Counted from the first letter of the stretch, positions 1-5,586 are shown. The stretch is DNA of 5,586 nucleotides from Holophagaceae bacterium UBA706 (GCA_002298155.1 DBME01000063.1:1-5586), one strand, 5' to 3'. Program-made: numbers and translations. Notes: generated by a model not told the origin, from the letters alone.

Positions 1-5
1 GTTCC

Positions 6-16
6 GGCCCCTTTTT
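6..16. terminator. Possible half of a terminator at the window edge
   Basis: The plus strand reads GGCCCCTTTTT just beyond the korB stop codon. This is the usual 3' half of a rho-independent terminator (GC arm followed by T run) for a plus-strand gene to the left. On the minus strand it reads AAAAAGGGGCC, which could be the 5' arm of a terminator for the kor operon. The partner arm would lie outside the window, so the call rests on half a hairpin and is tentative. Nothing else is recognisable in bases 1-29. Confidence 0.25.
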
Positions 17-29
17 CGTGGGATAGGCG

Positions 30-1067
30 CTACATCAGCTCGCGCATGCACTCCGCCAGGACGCCCGGGTCGGGCTTGACCTTGGCCTGGGGGATCGTCG
101 CCAGCACGTCGTCCACGGTGTGGGTGAAGTCGTGGAGGATGGGCTTGCCGGTCTTGATGTGCAGGATGCCGGTGAGGAACTCGCCCCGGTCGTGGGCCTC
201 GTGCACGGCCTTCATGGCGGCGAAGCGGTCCGTGGGGTCGAAGTCCTTGTCGATGGCCCGGAAGGTGAGGCGGGAGCCGTCGGGAAGGCCCACTTCCATG
301 GCCTCGCCGTCGCCGATCTCCACTTCCTCGGCGTCGTAGTACGGCACGAAGCCCAGCTCCTGCAGCGGCAGCTCGCGGTCCTTGGCGTTCTTGTAGGACT
401 TGGTGGAGCTGTCGTGGTTGTTGAAGGTCACGCAGGGGCTGATCACGTCGATGAGCGCGGTGCCCTCGAAGGCCAGGGCGGCCTTGAGGATGGTGCCGAG
501 CTGCTTGGGGTTGCCGCTGAAGGACCGCGCCACGAAGCCGCAGCCCAGTTCCATGGCCAGGGTGCAGGGGTCGATGGGCGTGATCTCGTTCACGTCGCCG
601 TGCTTGAGGGTGGAGCCCACGTCGGCGGTGGCGCTGAACTGGCCCTTGGTGAGGCCGTAGACGCCGTTGTCCTCGATGATGTAGACCACGGGGACGTTGC
701 GGCGGATCATGTGCACCAGCTGGCCCATGCCGATGGACATGGAGTCGCCGTCGCCGCTGGCGACGATGTTCAGCAGGCGGCGGTTGGCCAGGGCGGCCCC
801 GGTGCACACCGCGGCGGCGCGGCCGTGAACGGAGTTGAAGCCCCAGGCCTGGCTCATGAAGTAGGTGGGCGTCTTGCTGGAGCAGCCGATGCCGCTGAGC
901 TTGGCCACGCGGTGGGGCTCGAGGTTCATCTCCCAGGCGGCCTGGATGATCTGCGAGGTGATGGCGTCGTGGCCGCAGCCGGGACAGAGGGTCGACTTGG
1001 CGCCCACGTAGTCCTGCTTCGTGAGGCCGATCTTGTTGGTGGGGACGGTGGGGGCGGAGGTGGTCAT
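30..1067 (-). CDS. korB: 2-oxoglutarate (2-oxoacid):ferredoxin oxidoreductase, beta subunit
   Basis: This is the thiamine-diphosphate-binding beta subunit (345 aa) of a cytoplasmic 2-oxoacid:ferredoxin oxidoreductase. With KorA it should convert 2-oxoglutarate + CoA to succinyl-CoA + CO2 and pass electrons through a [4Fe-4S] cluster to ferredoxin; such enzymes can also run in the carboxylating direction. Visible motifs are CPGCGH (Cys28, Cys31), GIGCSS (Cys62) and SPCVTFN (Cys212), the four cysteines expected to hold the cluster. The ThDP/Mg motif runs from GDGD (105-108) to Asn134 in EDNGVYGLTKGQ. The segment NNHDSSTKSYK (216-226) is typical of KorB and favours 2-oxoglutarate over pyruvate, though substrate cannot be proven from sequence. 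The ATG at 1067 has AGGGA five bases upstream, 14 bases after the korA stop. The reading frame stays open far upstream inside korA, but that is a shadow. No delta-type ferredoxin subunit is encoded nearby. Confidence 0.93.
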   Translation of the reverse strand: MTTSAPTVPTNKIGLTKQDYVGAKSTLCPGCGHDAITSQIIQAAWEMNLEPHRVAKLSGIGCSSKTPTYFMSQAWGFNSVHGRAAAVCTGAALANRRLLNIVASGDGDSMSIGMGQLVHMIRRNVPVVYIIEDNGVYGLTKGQFSATADVGSTLKHGDVNEITPIDPCTLAMELGCGFVARSFSGNPKQLGTILKAALAFEGTALIDVISPCVTFNNHDSSTKSYKNAKDRELPLQELGFVPYYDAEEVEIGDGEAMEVGLPDGSRLTFRAIDKDFDPTDRFAAMKAVHEAHDRGEFLTGILHIKTGKPILHDFTHTVDDVLATIPQAKVKPDPGVLAECMRELM

Positions 1068-1081
1068 GGCGGTCCCTGTGC

Positions 1082-2902
1082 TCACTGCTCGTAGGCGTTG
1101 ATCTGGTCGACGACGGTCTGGGCCGTGATGGCCGTGGAATCGTAGTGGAGCACCTTGCGGATCTTGACGGAGAGCTCGGGGTAGAACTCCCGCAGCAGGT
1201 TCGTCATCTGGCCGTCCCGGTTCTGCTCGACCACGTAGATCACGTCGTGGTTCCGGAGGAAGGCTTCTACCTCCTCGGTGAAGGGCAGGGCCCTCACGCG
1301 CAGGTAGTCGGACTCCTTGCCGCAGGTCTCGGTCAGCAGGTCGCGGGCCTCGACGATGGCGGGGTCGCTGGAGCCGTAGGCCAGGATGCCGCGGCCCACG
1401 CCCGGTCCGGTGAGGATGGGCTTGGGTACGAATTCCCGGGCGTTCATGAACTTGCGCTTGAGGCGGTCCACGGTCGCCATGAAGTCCTCGGGCTTCTCCG
1501 AGTAGAGGGCGTAGGGATTGTGGCCGGTGCCGCGGGCGAAGTAGGCGCCCTTGCCGCCGGGGGTTCCGGGCAGGGTGCGCATGCAGATCCCATCGCCGTC
1601 CACGTCCTTGTAGCGGCCCCAGTCCTGGATGTCCTTGAGCTGGTCCTCGTCCAGCACCTTGCCCCGGTCGAAGTCGCCTTCGGGGTAGGAGAAGGGCTTG
1701 GAGGCCCAGTTCTGCATGCCCAGGTCCAGGTCGGAGACCACGAAGACCGGCGTCTGGAAACGTTCGGCGAGGTCGAAGGCCTGGTAGGTGAAGTGGAAGC
1801 ACTCCTCCATGCTGCCGGGGTAGAGGCAGATGTGCAGTGTGTCGCCATGGCTGCACTTCGCGCAGAGCTCCACGTCGCCCTGGCTGGTGCGCGTGGGCAG
1901 GCCCGTGGAGGGGCCCATGCGGGTGACGTCGATGAAGACGCCCGGGCATTCCGCGAAGTAGCCCAGCCCGATGAACTCGCTCATCAGGGAGATGCCGGGG
2001 CCCGACGTGGCGGTCATGGAGCGCGCGCCGGCCCAGCCCGCGCCCACCACCACGCCCGCGGACGCGATCTCGTCCTCCATCTGCACGATGGCGACGTTGA
2101 GCTTGCCCGTGACGGGGTCCTTCCGGTAGGTCTTGGAATAGTCGATGAGGCTCTCCACCACCGAGGAACTGGGGGTGATGGGATACCAGGCCACCACCGT
2201 CACGCCCGCGAACATGGCGCCCAGGGCGCAGGCGGCGTTGCCGTCGATGATGATCTGGCCTTCGGTCTTGGTGTCGCGGACGATGCGCAGGCGGTTCTGC
2301 CGGGGGGCCTCCGCGGCCGCCCAGTCATAGCCGGCCTGGACGGCGGCCTGGTTCAGGTCGATGGCCTTCTGCTTGCCGTCCAGCTGCTTGGCGATGGCGG
2401 ACTTCACCTCGTCCATCTCAAGGCCCGTCATCTGCGCGGCCACGCCCACGTAGATCATGTTCTTGACCAGCTTGTGGAGCTTGGGCTCGGGGCAGGAGGC
2501 GGCGACCAGCTTCTGGAAGGGCACCGGGCAGAAGTGGAGGTCGGAACGCAGCGCGTCGAGCTTCAGGGGCTCGTCGTAGATGAGGATCGTGCCGGGCTTG
2601 ACCTTGGCCACGTCCTCCTTGGCCGTCTCGGGGTTCATGCAGATCATCAGGTCGATGTCCGCCTTGCGGGCCTGGTAGCCGCGATGGTTGGCCCGGATCT
2701 GGAACCAGGTGGGCAGGCCGGCGATGTTCGACGGGAAGAGGTTCTTGCCGGTGACCGGCACCCCCATCTGGAAGATCGTCCGCATGAGCACGATGTTCGC
2801 CGTCTGCGACCCGGACCCGTTGACCGTGGCGACCTCGATGGAGAAGTCGTTGACGAGCGTCCCACCGGCTGCGGTGTCGATCGTGGCGTTCTGCGTGAGC
2901 AT
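1082..2902 (-). CDS. korA: 2-oxoglutarate (2-oxoacid):ferredoxin oxidoreductase, fused gamma-alpha subunit
   Basis: This 606-aa protein is the partner of KorB and the first gene of the operon. Residues about 20-195 form the gamma-type domain, opening with NGSGSQTANIVL (28-39), a variant of the family's glycine-rich start. The alpha-type pyrimidine-binding domain follows: WYPITPSSS (239-247, the YPITP signature), the glutamate-containing MEDEIAS (275-281), TSGPGISLM (299-307), and RMGPSTGLPTRTSQGD (328-343). The C-terminal domain II spans about 495-606. Gamma-alpha fusions of about 600-650 aa with a separate beta of about 350 aa are the two-subunit KorAB type, known for example from mycobacteria. 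I chose the ATG at 2902 because a good Shine-Dalgarno, GGGAGG, lies seven bases upstream. The same frame runs open to an ATG at 2965, but the added residues do not look like family sequence. An odd detail is a calcium-loop-like DVDGDG at 433-438. The substrate (2-oxoglutarate or another 2-oxoacid) is inferred. Confidence 0.93.
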   Translation of the reverse strand: MLTQNATIDTAAGGTLVNDFSIEVATVNGSGSQTANIVLMRTIFQMGVPVTGKNLFPSNIAGLPTWFQIRANHRGYQARKADIDLMICMNPETAKEDVAKVKPGTILIYDEPLKLDALRSDLHFCPVPFQKLVAASCPEPKLHKLVKNMIYVGVAAQMTGLEMDEVKSAIAKQLDGKQKAIDLNQAAVQAGYDWAAAEAPRQNRLRIVRDTKTEGQIIIDGNAACALGAMFAGVTVVAWYPITPSSSVVESLIDYSKTYRKDPVTGKLNVAIVQMEDEIASAGVVVGAGWAGARSMTATSGPGISLMSEFIGLGYFAECPGVFIDVTRMGPSTGLPTRTSQGDVELCAKCSHGDTLHICLYPGSMEECFHFTYQAFDLAERFQTPVFVVSDLDLGMQNWASKPFSYPEGDFDRGKVLDEDQLKDIQDWGRYKDVDGDGICMRTLPGTPGGKGAYFARGTGHNPYALYSEKPEDFMATVDRLKRKFMNAREFVPKPILTGPGVGRGILAYGSSDPAIVEARDLLTETCGKESDYLRVRALPFTEEVEAFLRNHDVIYVVEQNRDGQMTNLLREFYPELSVKIRKVLHYDSTAITAQTVVDQINAYEQ

Positions 2903-2909
2903 GGTTCGG

Positions 2910-2915
2910 CCTCCC
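2910..2915 (-). promoter_or_regulatory. Ribosome binding site of korA
   Basis: GGGAGG on the minus strand, seven bases before the ATG at 2902. It decides the start against two upstream in-frame ATGs at 2917 and 2965, neither of which has a comparable site. Confidence 0.8.
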
Positions 2916-2936
2916 ATGGGGAATTCGTAGTGTGAC

Positions 2937-2979
2937 GCTCGGGGGGGAGCATACGCCTGAAACATTTCGGCGAAACGCC
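2937..2979. repeat. Cluster of short inverted and direct repeats in the kor-lexA intergenic region
   Basis: Within the 199-base divergent spacer (2903-3101), the korA-proximal half holds three small symmetric elements. GCTC (2937-2940) and GAGC (2947-2950) flank a run of seven G (2941-2947). CGCC and GGCG are the ends of an imperfect dyad at 2954-2972. GGCG-AAA-CGCC is a perfect small dyad at 2969-2979. GAAAC also occurs twice, 13 bases apart (2959-2963 and 2972-2976). These could be operator sites for kor, or leader RNA structure, or chance in GC-rich DNA. No convincing minus-strand promoter for korA is visible; the best pair is weak (TTCATT at 3017-3012 and TAAAGT at 2995-2990). Confidence 0.3.
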
Positions 2980-3031
2980 CGTGGGAAAAACTTTACCAGA
3001 CCAGTCGGATTAATGAAGGGGTGGCCGGGTG

Positions 3032-3101
3032 TTTTTTTGAAAAACCTAAAGCGAAAAAAAAGGGATTGACGCTCCTGGTTGTTTCGTCTATCTTATGGGT
3101 C
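3032..3101 (+). promoter_or_regulatory. lexA promoter with A-tract UP element
   Basis: TTGACG (3066-3071) and TATCTT (3089-3094) are separated by exactly 17 bases, a good sigma-70-type promoter. Immediately upstream lie A/T tracts: T7 (3032-3038), A5 (3040-3044) and A8 (3054-3061). They stand out sharply from the GC-rich surroundings and sit where an UP element contacts the RNA polymerase alpha subunit. The expected transcription start, about seven bases after the -10 element, falls at 3101-3102, on the A of the lexA ATG. I see no canonical E. coli (CTG-N10-CAG) or Gram-positive (GAAC-N4-GTTC) SOS box here, so the LexA operator of this organism is not identified. Confidence 0.7.
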
Positions 3102-3758
3102 ATGAAGCCAATGGACCTTACAAAGCGCCAACTCGCCGTTCTCCAGTTCATCCGGAAGTTTCTCGAAACGGAGGGGCGCAGCCCCACGCTCAAGGAAATC
3201 GCCGAAGGGGTGGGCTCCAGTGCGGTAAGCACTATTCATAAGCACGTTCAGCACCTCATGGACAAGGGGTTCCTGGACCGCAGCCACGGCAAGGGGAACA
3301 ACATCGTTCTCTCCACGGACGCGGCCCCCGCCAAGGAGCCTCCCGCCCAGGACTGGGGCCACGAGGAGTCCAAGCGCGCCCGCTCCGTGCCCTTCTGCGG
3401 CGACGTGGCCGCCGGCCAGCCGCTGCTGCCGGAGTCCCGGGCCATTCCCCTCGAGGTGCCCACCTGCATCCACCGCGAGCGCCAGGAGCTCTTCGTCCTG
3501 CGCGTGCGGGGCGATTCCATGGTGGAGGACTCCATCCTGGACGGTGACCTGGTGGTGCTCCAGCGCCGGGGCGATTACCGGAACGGCGACCGCGTGGTGG
3601 CCCTCATCGACGGGGAGGAGGCGACCCTCAAGGAGTTCCGCAAGGATCCCCAGGGCGTCTGGCTCATCCCCCACAACCCTGACCTGTCCCCCAAATGCTT
3701 CGCGCCGGAGCGCATCGCCATCCAGGGTGTCCTGGTGGGGGTCATGCGCAGCTGCTGA
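3102..3758 (+). CDS. lexA: LexA repressor, SOS-response transcriptional regulator (S24 self-cleaving)
   Basis: LexA represses DNA-damage genes and inactivates itself by RecA-stimulated autocleavage. The 218-aa product has the family's normal length. Residues about 4-70 form the winged-helix DNA-binding domain: LTKRQLAVLQFI, then SPTLKEIAEGVG, then SSAVSTIHKHVQHLMDKGFL. A linker of about 25 residues follows. The C-terminal S24 peptidase domain shows the Ala-Gly cleavage site in DVAAGQP (Ala104-Gly105), the catalytic serine in RGDSM (Ser139) and the catalytic lysine in EATLKEF (Lys177). All elements for autocleavage are present, so it should be functional. The start is 3102 or 3111 (MKP-MDLTKRQ). 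I prefer 3102 because the promoter predicts transcription beginning there; neither ATG has a convincing Shine-Dalgarno. The frame is open back to an ATG at 3021, but that would place the promoter inside the gene. The gene is monocistronic, with its own terminator. Confidence 0.95.
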   Translation: MKPMDLTKRQLAVLQFIRKFLETEGRSPTLKEIAEGVGSSAVSTIHKHVQHLMDKGFLDRSHGKGNNIVLSTDAAPAKEPPAQDWGHEESKRARSVPFCGDVAAGQPLLPESRAIPLEVPTCIHRERQELFVLRVRGDSMVEDSILDGDLVVLQRRGDYRNGDRVVALIDGEEATLKEFRKDPQGVWLIPHNPDLSPKCFAPERIAIQGVLVGVMRSC

Positions 3759-3774
3759 ACCCTTACGACGGAAG

Positions 3775-3803
3775 AAGGGGCGCCCCTGCGGGCGCCCCTT
3801 TTC
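3775..3803 (+). terminator. Rho-independent terminator of lexA
   Basis: A perfect 11-base-pair stem, AAGGGGCGCCC (3775-3785) with GGGCGCCCCTT (3790-3800), encloses a four-base loop (CTGC). It ends in TTTT (3799-3802), 16 bases after the lexA stop. This is a strong intrinsic terminator for plus-strand transcription. The opposite strand lacks a clean T run after the stem. Confidence 0.9.
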
Positions 3804-3819
3804 GTTGCCGGGCGGACGG

Positions 3820-3843
3820 CCCCCGGAACCGGCCCCTCGGGGG
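3820..3843. repeat. GC-rich inverted repeat between lexA and the mglA-like gene
   Basis: CCCCCG (3820-3825) and CGGGGG (3838-3843) form a perfect six-base-pair stem around a 12-base loop. No T run follows directly; a T6 run occurs about 20 bases later at 3865-3870. It might be a backup terminator or mRNA structure, or simply a result of high GC content. Confidence 0.35.
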
Positions 3844-3879
3844 AGGTGAAGAAAGAACAACGTCTTTTTTCCCAAACCA

Positions 3880-3909
3880 TTGAAGCTCAGCAAAAGTTCC
3901 CGCTAAACT
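3880..3909 (+). promoter_or_regulatory. Likely promoter of the mglA-lolA pair
   Basis: TTGAAG (3880-3885) and TAAACT (3904-3909) are 18 bases apart, resembling a sigma-70-type promoter (4 of 6 matches in each half or better). They lie in a locally AT-richer patch after the lexA terminator. Predicted transcription starts near 3916, giving a short leader of about 19 bases that contains the Shine-Dalgarno GGAG (3922-3925), nine bases before the ATG at 3935. Confidence 0.5.
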
Positions 3910-3934
3910 CACCTAAGCCCCGGAGTTCGACAAA

Positions 3935-5104
3935 ATGGTGTTTTTCAACCACGCCACGCGCCAAATGACTACGAAGATAGTCTATTACGGGCCGGGTCTG
4001 TGCGGAAAGACGACCAACCTCAACACCATCTACACCCGTACATCCCAGAAGGCACGCGGTGAAATGGTCTCCCTCAACACCGAGACGGACCGCACCCTGT
4101 TCTTCGATCTGCTGCCCATGGACGTGGGCATGGTGGGTGGTTTCAAGACCAAGCTGCAGCTGTACACGGTGCCGGGCCAGGTGTTCTACAACTCCACCCG
4201 AAAGCTCGTGTTGAAGGGCGTGGACGGCATCGTCTTCGTGGCGGACAGCCAGATGCCCATGCTGGACGCCAACAAGGAGAGCTTCCAGAACCTGCGCGAC
4301 AACCTGCGGGAACTGGGTCTCGACATCCGCGACATCCCCATCATCTTCCAGTGGAACAAGCGCGACCTGAAGAACATCGTCCCCGTGGACCAGCTGGAGC
4401 GGGAACTGAACCCTGACGGGCGTCCGAGCTTCCAGTCCATCGCCTCCGATGGCACCGGCGTCTTCGAGACGCTGCGGGGCATCACCAAGCTCGCCCTGGC
4501 GCACATCAAGGCCTTGCATCTGGCGGAAGCAGCCGGCTCCAAGACGCCTGCGCCTGCCCCTGCGCCCCTTCCTCCGCCGCCCGAACCCCAGGCCACGGAC
4601 ACCGCGGCCCTGCAGGCTTCCGATTTCTCCATCCCCGAGGACATCCGCGAGACCGCGGCGCCCGAGGCCCTGAACACCACGGACCTCGGCGGCGGCCACG
4701 ACATCTTCGACGAGGATCCGGCCCCCTTGCGCGCCACGACGCCCTCCGCGACCAACCCCGTGCAGGTGATGGCCCCCATGCGGGTGAAGCTGGCGCCGAC
4801 CCTGGGCAAGGCCATGCCGCCGGTGCCCAAGGTGACGCTCAAGCCCCTCCTGCCCGCCGCCGCCGCCCCCAAGATCCCCGTCTCCACCACCAAGGCCACC
4901 CACGTCAGCGTGCCCAAGCCCGCCACGGCCCGGCACACCGCGGACCTGCACCTGGAACTTTCCCCGTTCACCATGGACGGCGATATGGAAGTGATCGTGA
5001 CCGTCCGGCAGAACGGCGCCGAGGTGGGAACGTGCAGCCTGCGGCAGGTGACGCCCGCCTGGGGCTCCTCGGGCCTCGTCTCGGTCGAGATCCGGAGAAC
5101 CTAG
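3935..5104 (+). CDS. MglA-family Ras-like GTPase with long proline-rich C-terminal extension
   Basis: Residues 1-195 are a bacterial Ras-like GTPase closely resembling Myxococcus MglA, the polarity switch for gliding and type IV pilus motility. Visible are the P-loop GPGLCGKTT (19-27); TETDRT (49-54), whose Arg53 corresponds to the catalytic arginine finger; TVPGQ (78-82), with Gln82 and with Thr replacing the usual Asp as in MglA; and NKRD (141-144) plus SDGTG (171-175) for guanine recognition. All residues for GTP binding and hydrolysis are present. The start MVFFNHATRQ aligns with the MglA N-terminus, and GGAG lies nine bases upstream. Classical MglA is about 195 aa; this protein is 389. 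Residues about 197-333 are a low-complexity Pro/Ala-rich linker, including an APAPAPAPLPPPPEP-type run. Residues about 334-389 form a compact, apparently beta-rich C-terminal domain (LHLELSPF, MEVIVTVRQNGAEVG, LVSVEIRRT) that I do not recognise. It could tether an effector or place the GTPase in a complex. No MglB (roadblock) partner is in the window. Motility as its role is inferred from the family. Confidence 0.9.
   Translation: MVFFNHATRQMTTKIVYYGPGLCGKTTNLNTIYTRTSQKARGEMVSLNTETDRTLFFDLLPMDVGMVGGFKTKLQLYTVPGQVFYNSTRKLVLKGVDGIVFVADSQMPMLDANKESFQNLRDNLRELGLDIRDIPIIFQWNKRDLKNIVPVDQLERELNPDGRPSFQSIASDGTGVFETLRGITKLALAHIKALHLAEAAGSKTPAPAPAPLPPPPEPQATDTAALQASDFSIPEDIRETAAPEALNTTDLGGGHDIFDEDPAPLRATTPSATNPVQVMAPMRVKLAPTLGKAMPPVPKVTLKPLLPAAAAPKIPVSTTKATHVSVPKPATARHTADLHLELSPFTMDGDMEVIVTVRQNGAEVGTCSLRQVTPAWGSSGLVSVEIRRT
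5094..5097 (+). promoter_or_regulatory. Ribosome binding site of the lolA-like gene
   Basis: GGAG six bases before the GTG at 5104, inside the last codons of the mglA-like gene. It supports the GTG start and translation coupled to the upstream gene. Confidence 0.75.
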
Positions 5105-5586
5105 TGCGCCCCGCGTCCGCCCTGATCCTGGCCTGCACCGCGGTCCTGGGGGCCGCCCCGGCCCCGGAGGCCCCTTCCTGGTGGAAGGTCTTCACCGGGA
5201 TGTCGCGCATGGAATCGCAGTTCATCCAGACCTCCGACAGCGCGGTCTTCGGCAAGCTCAAGCGCAAGGGCGTCCTGCGCCTGGCCAAGGGCGGCAAGCT
5301 CCGCGTGGAGTATCAGAAGGGCCTTCTCCTGGTGGCCGACGGCCGCTCCCTGGTGCAGTACGACGCCGAGGCCCGCACGGCCCAGCGCGTGGACCTGCGC
5401 AGCGCCGCCAAGGACGCTCCCCTGATGGTGGTTCTCATGGACCCCGCCTCCCTGGACAAGGTCTTCGTGGTCAAGGCCGGCGCGACGCCCGGCGCCTTCA
5501 CCCTGGAACCCCGCAAGCCGGGCATCCCCACCGTGGACCTGGAAGGCCGGGACGGCTTCCCCCATCGCATCGCCTGGACCGACCCC
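5104..5586 (+). CDS. lolA: LolA-like outer-membrane lipoprotein carrier protein (3' end outside window)
   Basis: LolA-family proteins are periplasmic chaperones that take lipoproteins from the LolCDE exporter to the outer membrane. The 161 codons present show the family pattern: an early MESQFIQT (36-43, like the LolA FxQ region), a short-strand block GKLKRKGVLRLAKGGKLRVEY (50-70) matching the usual G-x-L-x-x-x-PG-x-x-R-x-x-Y segment, then LLVADGRSLVQYD (75-87). An N-terminal signal is visible: Arg2, a hydrophobic stretch at 5-18, and a small-residue cleavage region around GAAPA (16-20). A cysteine at position 11 sits too early for a clear lipoprotein signal. The GTG start overlaps the mglA-like stop by one base (TAGTG) and has its own GGAG. 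The next ATG, at residue 33, would remove the signal peptide. The gene is cut by the window end; LolA is usually about 200 aa, so roughly 40 residues are missing. The family assignment is by pattern, and a LolA-fold relative with another cargo is possible. Confidence 0.8.
   Translation, partial: MRPASALILACTAVLGAAPAPEAPSWWKVFTGMSRMESQFIQTSDSAVFGKLKRKGVLRLAKGGKLRVEYQKGLLLVADGRSLVQYDAEARTAQRVDLRSAAKDAPLMVVLMDPASLDKVFVVKAGATPGAFTLEPRKPGIPTVDLEGRDGFPHRIAWTDP

Noticed and set aside
1068..1949. In-frame upstream extension of korB to 639 codons
   Set aside because: The added part lies out of frame over korA, is rich in Arg, His, Pro and Gly, and lacks family sequence. The ATG at 1067 has a ribosome binding site and gives a normal-length beta subunit.
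1145..2935. A 596-codon open frame on the plus strand, antisense to korA
   Set aside because: The translation is biased toward Gly, Val, Leu, His and Ala with no recognisable domain, as expected for the antisense of a high-GC gene. korA on the other strand is an unmistakable enzyme with all its motifs.
3021..3101. Extension of lexA to an ATG at 3021
   Set aside because: The 27 extra residues come from the A-tracts and promoter elements, have no counterpart in LexA, and lack a ribosome binding site.
3841..3873. A possible second terminator hairpin using GAAGAAAGA and the T6 run
   Set aside because: The stem is weak and A/T-rich with a G-T pair, and the T run is part of the stem rather than following it.
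3093..3893. A 266-codon minus-strand frame across lexA
   Set aside because: It crosses the lexA terminator and the coding strand of a clear LexA; its translation shows no domain.
4553..4585. CCTGCGCC-type tandem repeats in the GTPase linker as a possible variable repeat locus
   Set aside because: The units are short and degenerate and simply encode a Pro/Ala linker; no array with a constant period is present.
3887..4951. A 354-codon minus-strand frame opposite the mglA-like gene
   Set aside because: It is low-complexity Gly/His/Arg-rich sequence and a shadow of the strongly conserved GTPase on the plus strand.

Overview
The window is GC-rich and densely coding. It suggests a Gram-negative bacterium with an outer membrane (a LolA-type lipoprotein carrier), an SOS response (LexA), a Myxococcus-type MglA polarity GTPase, and ferredoxin-linked central carbon metabolism (two-subunit 2-oxoacid:ferredoxin oxidoreductase). 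This mix fits Acidobacteriota (Holophaga/Geothrix-like) best, with Myxococcota or Desulfobacterota-like lineages as alternatives. The taxonomic guess is inference from gene content, not a measured match.

Layout. Bases 1-29 hold no gene, only what may be half of a terminator. Positions 30-2902, on the minus strand, carry a two-gene operon, korA then korB, for the fused gamma-alpha subunit and the beta subunit of a 2-oxoglutarate (2-oxoacid):ferredoxin oxidoreductase, 14 bases apart. A 199-base divergent intergenic region (2903-3101) separates it from lexA on the plus strand (3102-3758). That region contains a good sigma-70-type promoter for lexA with an A-tract upstream element. A strong rho-independent terminator (3775-3803) closes lexA. 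After a short gap with a second GC-rich inverted repeat and a plausible promoter comes an MglA-family GTPase gene (3935-5104) with a long proline-rich C-terminal extension. Its stop codon overlaps by one base the GTG start of a lolA-like gene that runs off the window end (5104-5586).

How the parts work together. KorA and KorB form one enzyme that interconverts 2-oxoglutarate + CoA and succinyl-CoA + CO2 using ferredoxin. lexA is a separate, self-contained transcription unit. The mglA-like and lolA-like genes form a translationally coupled pair. This pairs a cytoplasmic polarity GTPase with a periplasmic lipoprotein carrier and, with the unrecognised C-terminal domain on the GTPase, is the least ordinary part of the window. 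I found no RNA gene, CRISPR array, insertion sequence or clear sign of recent transfer.
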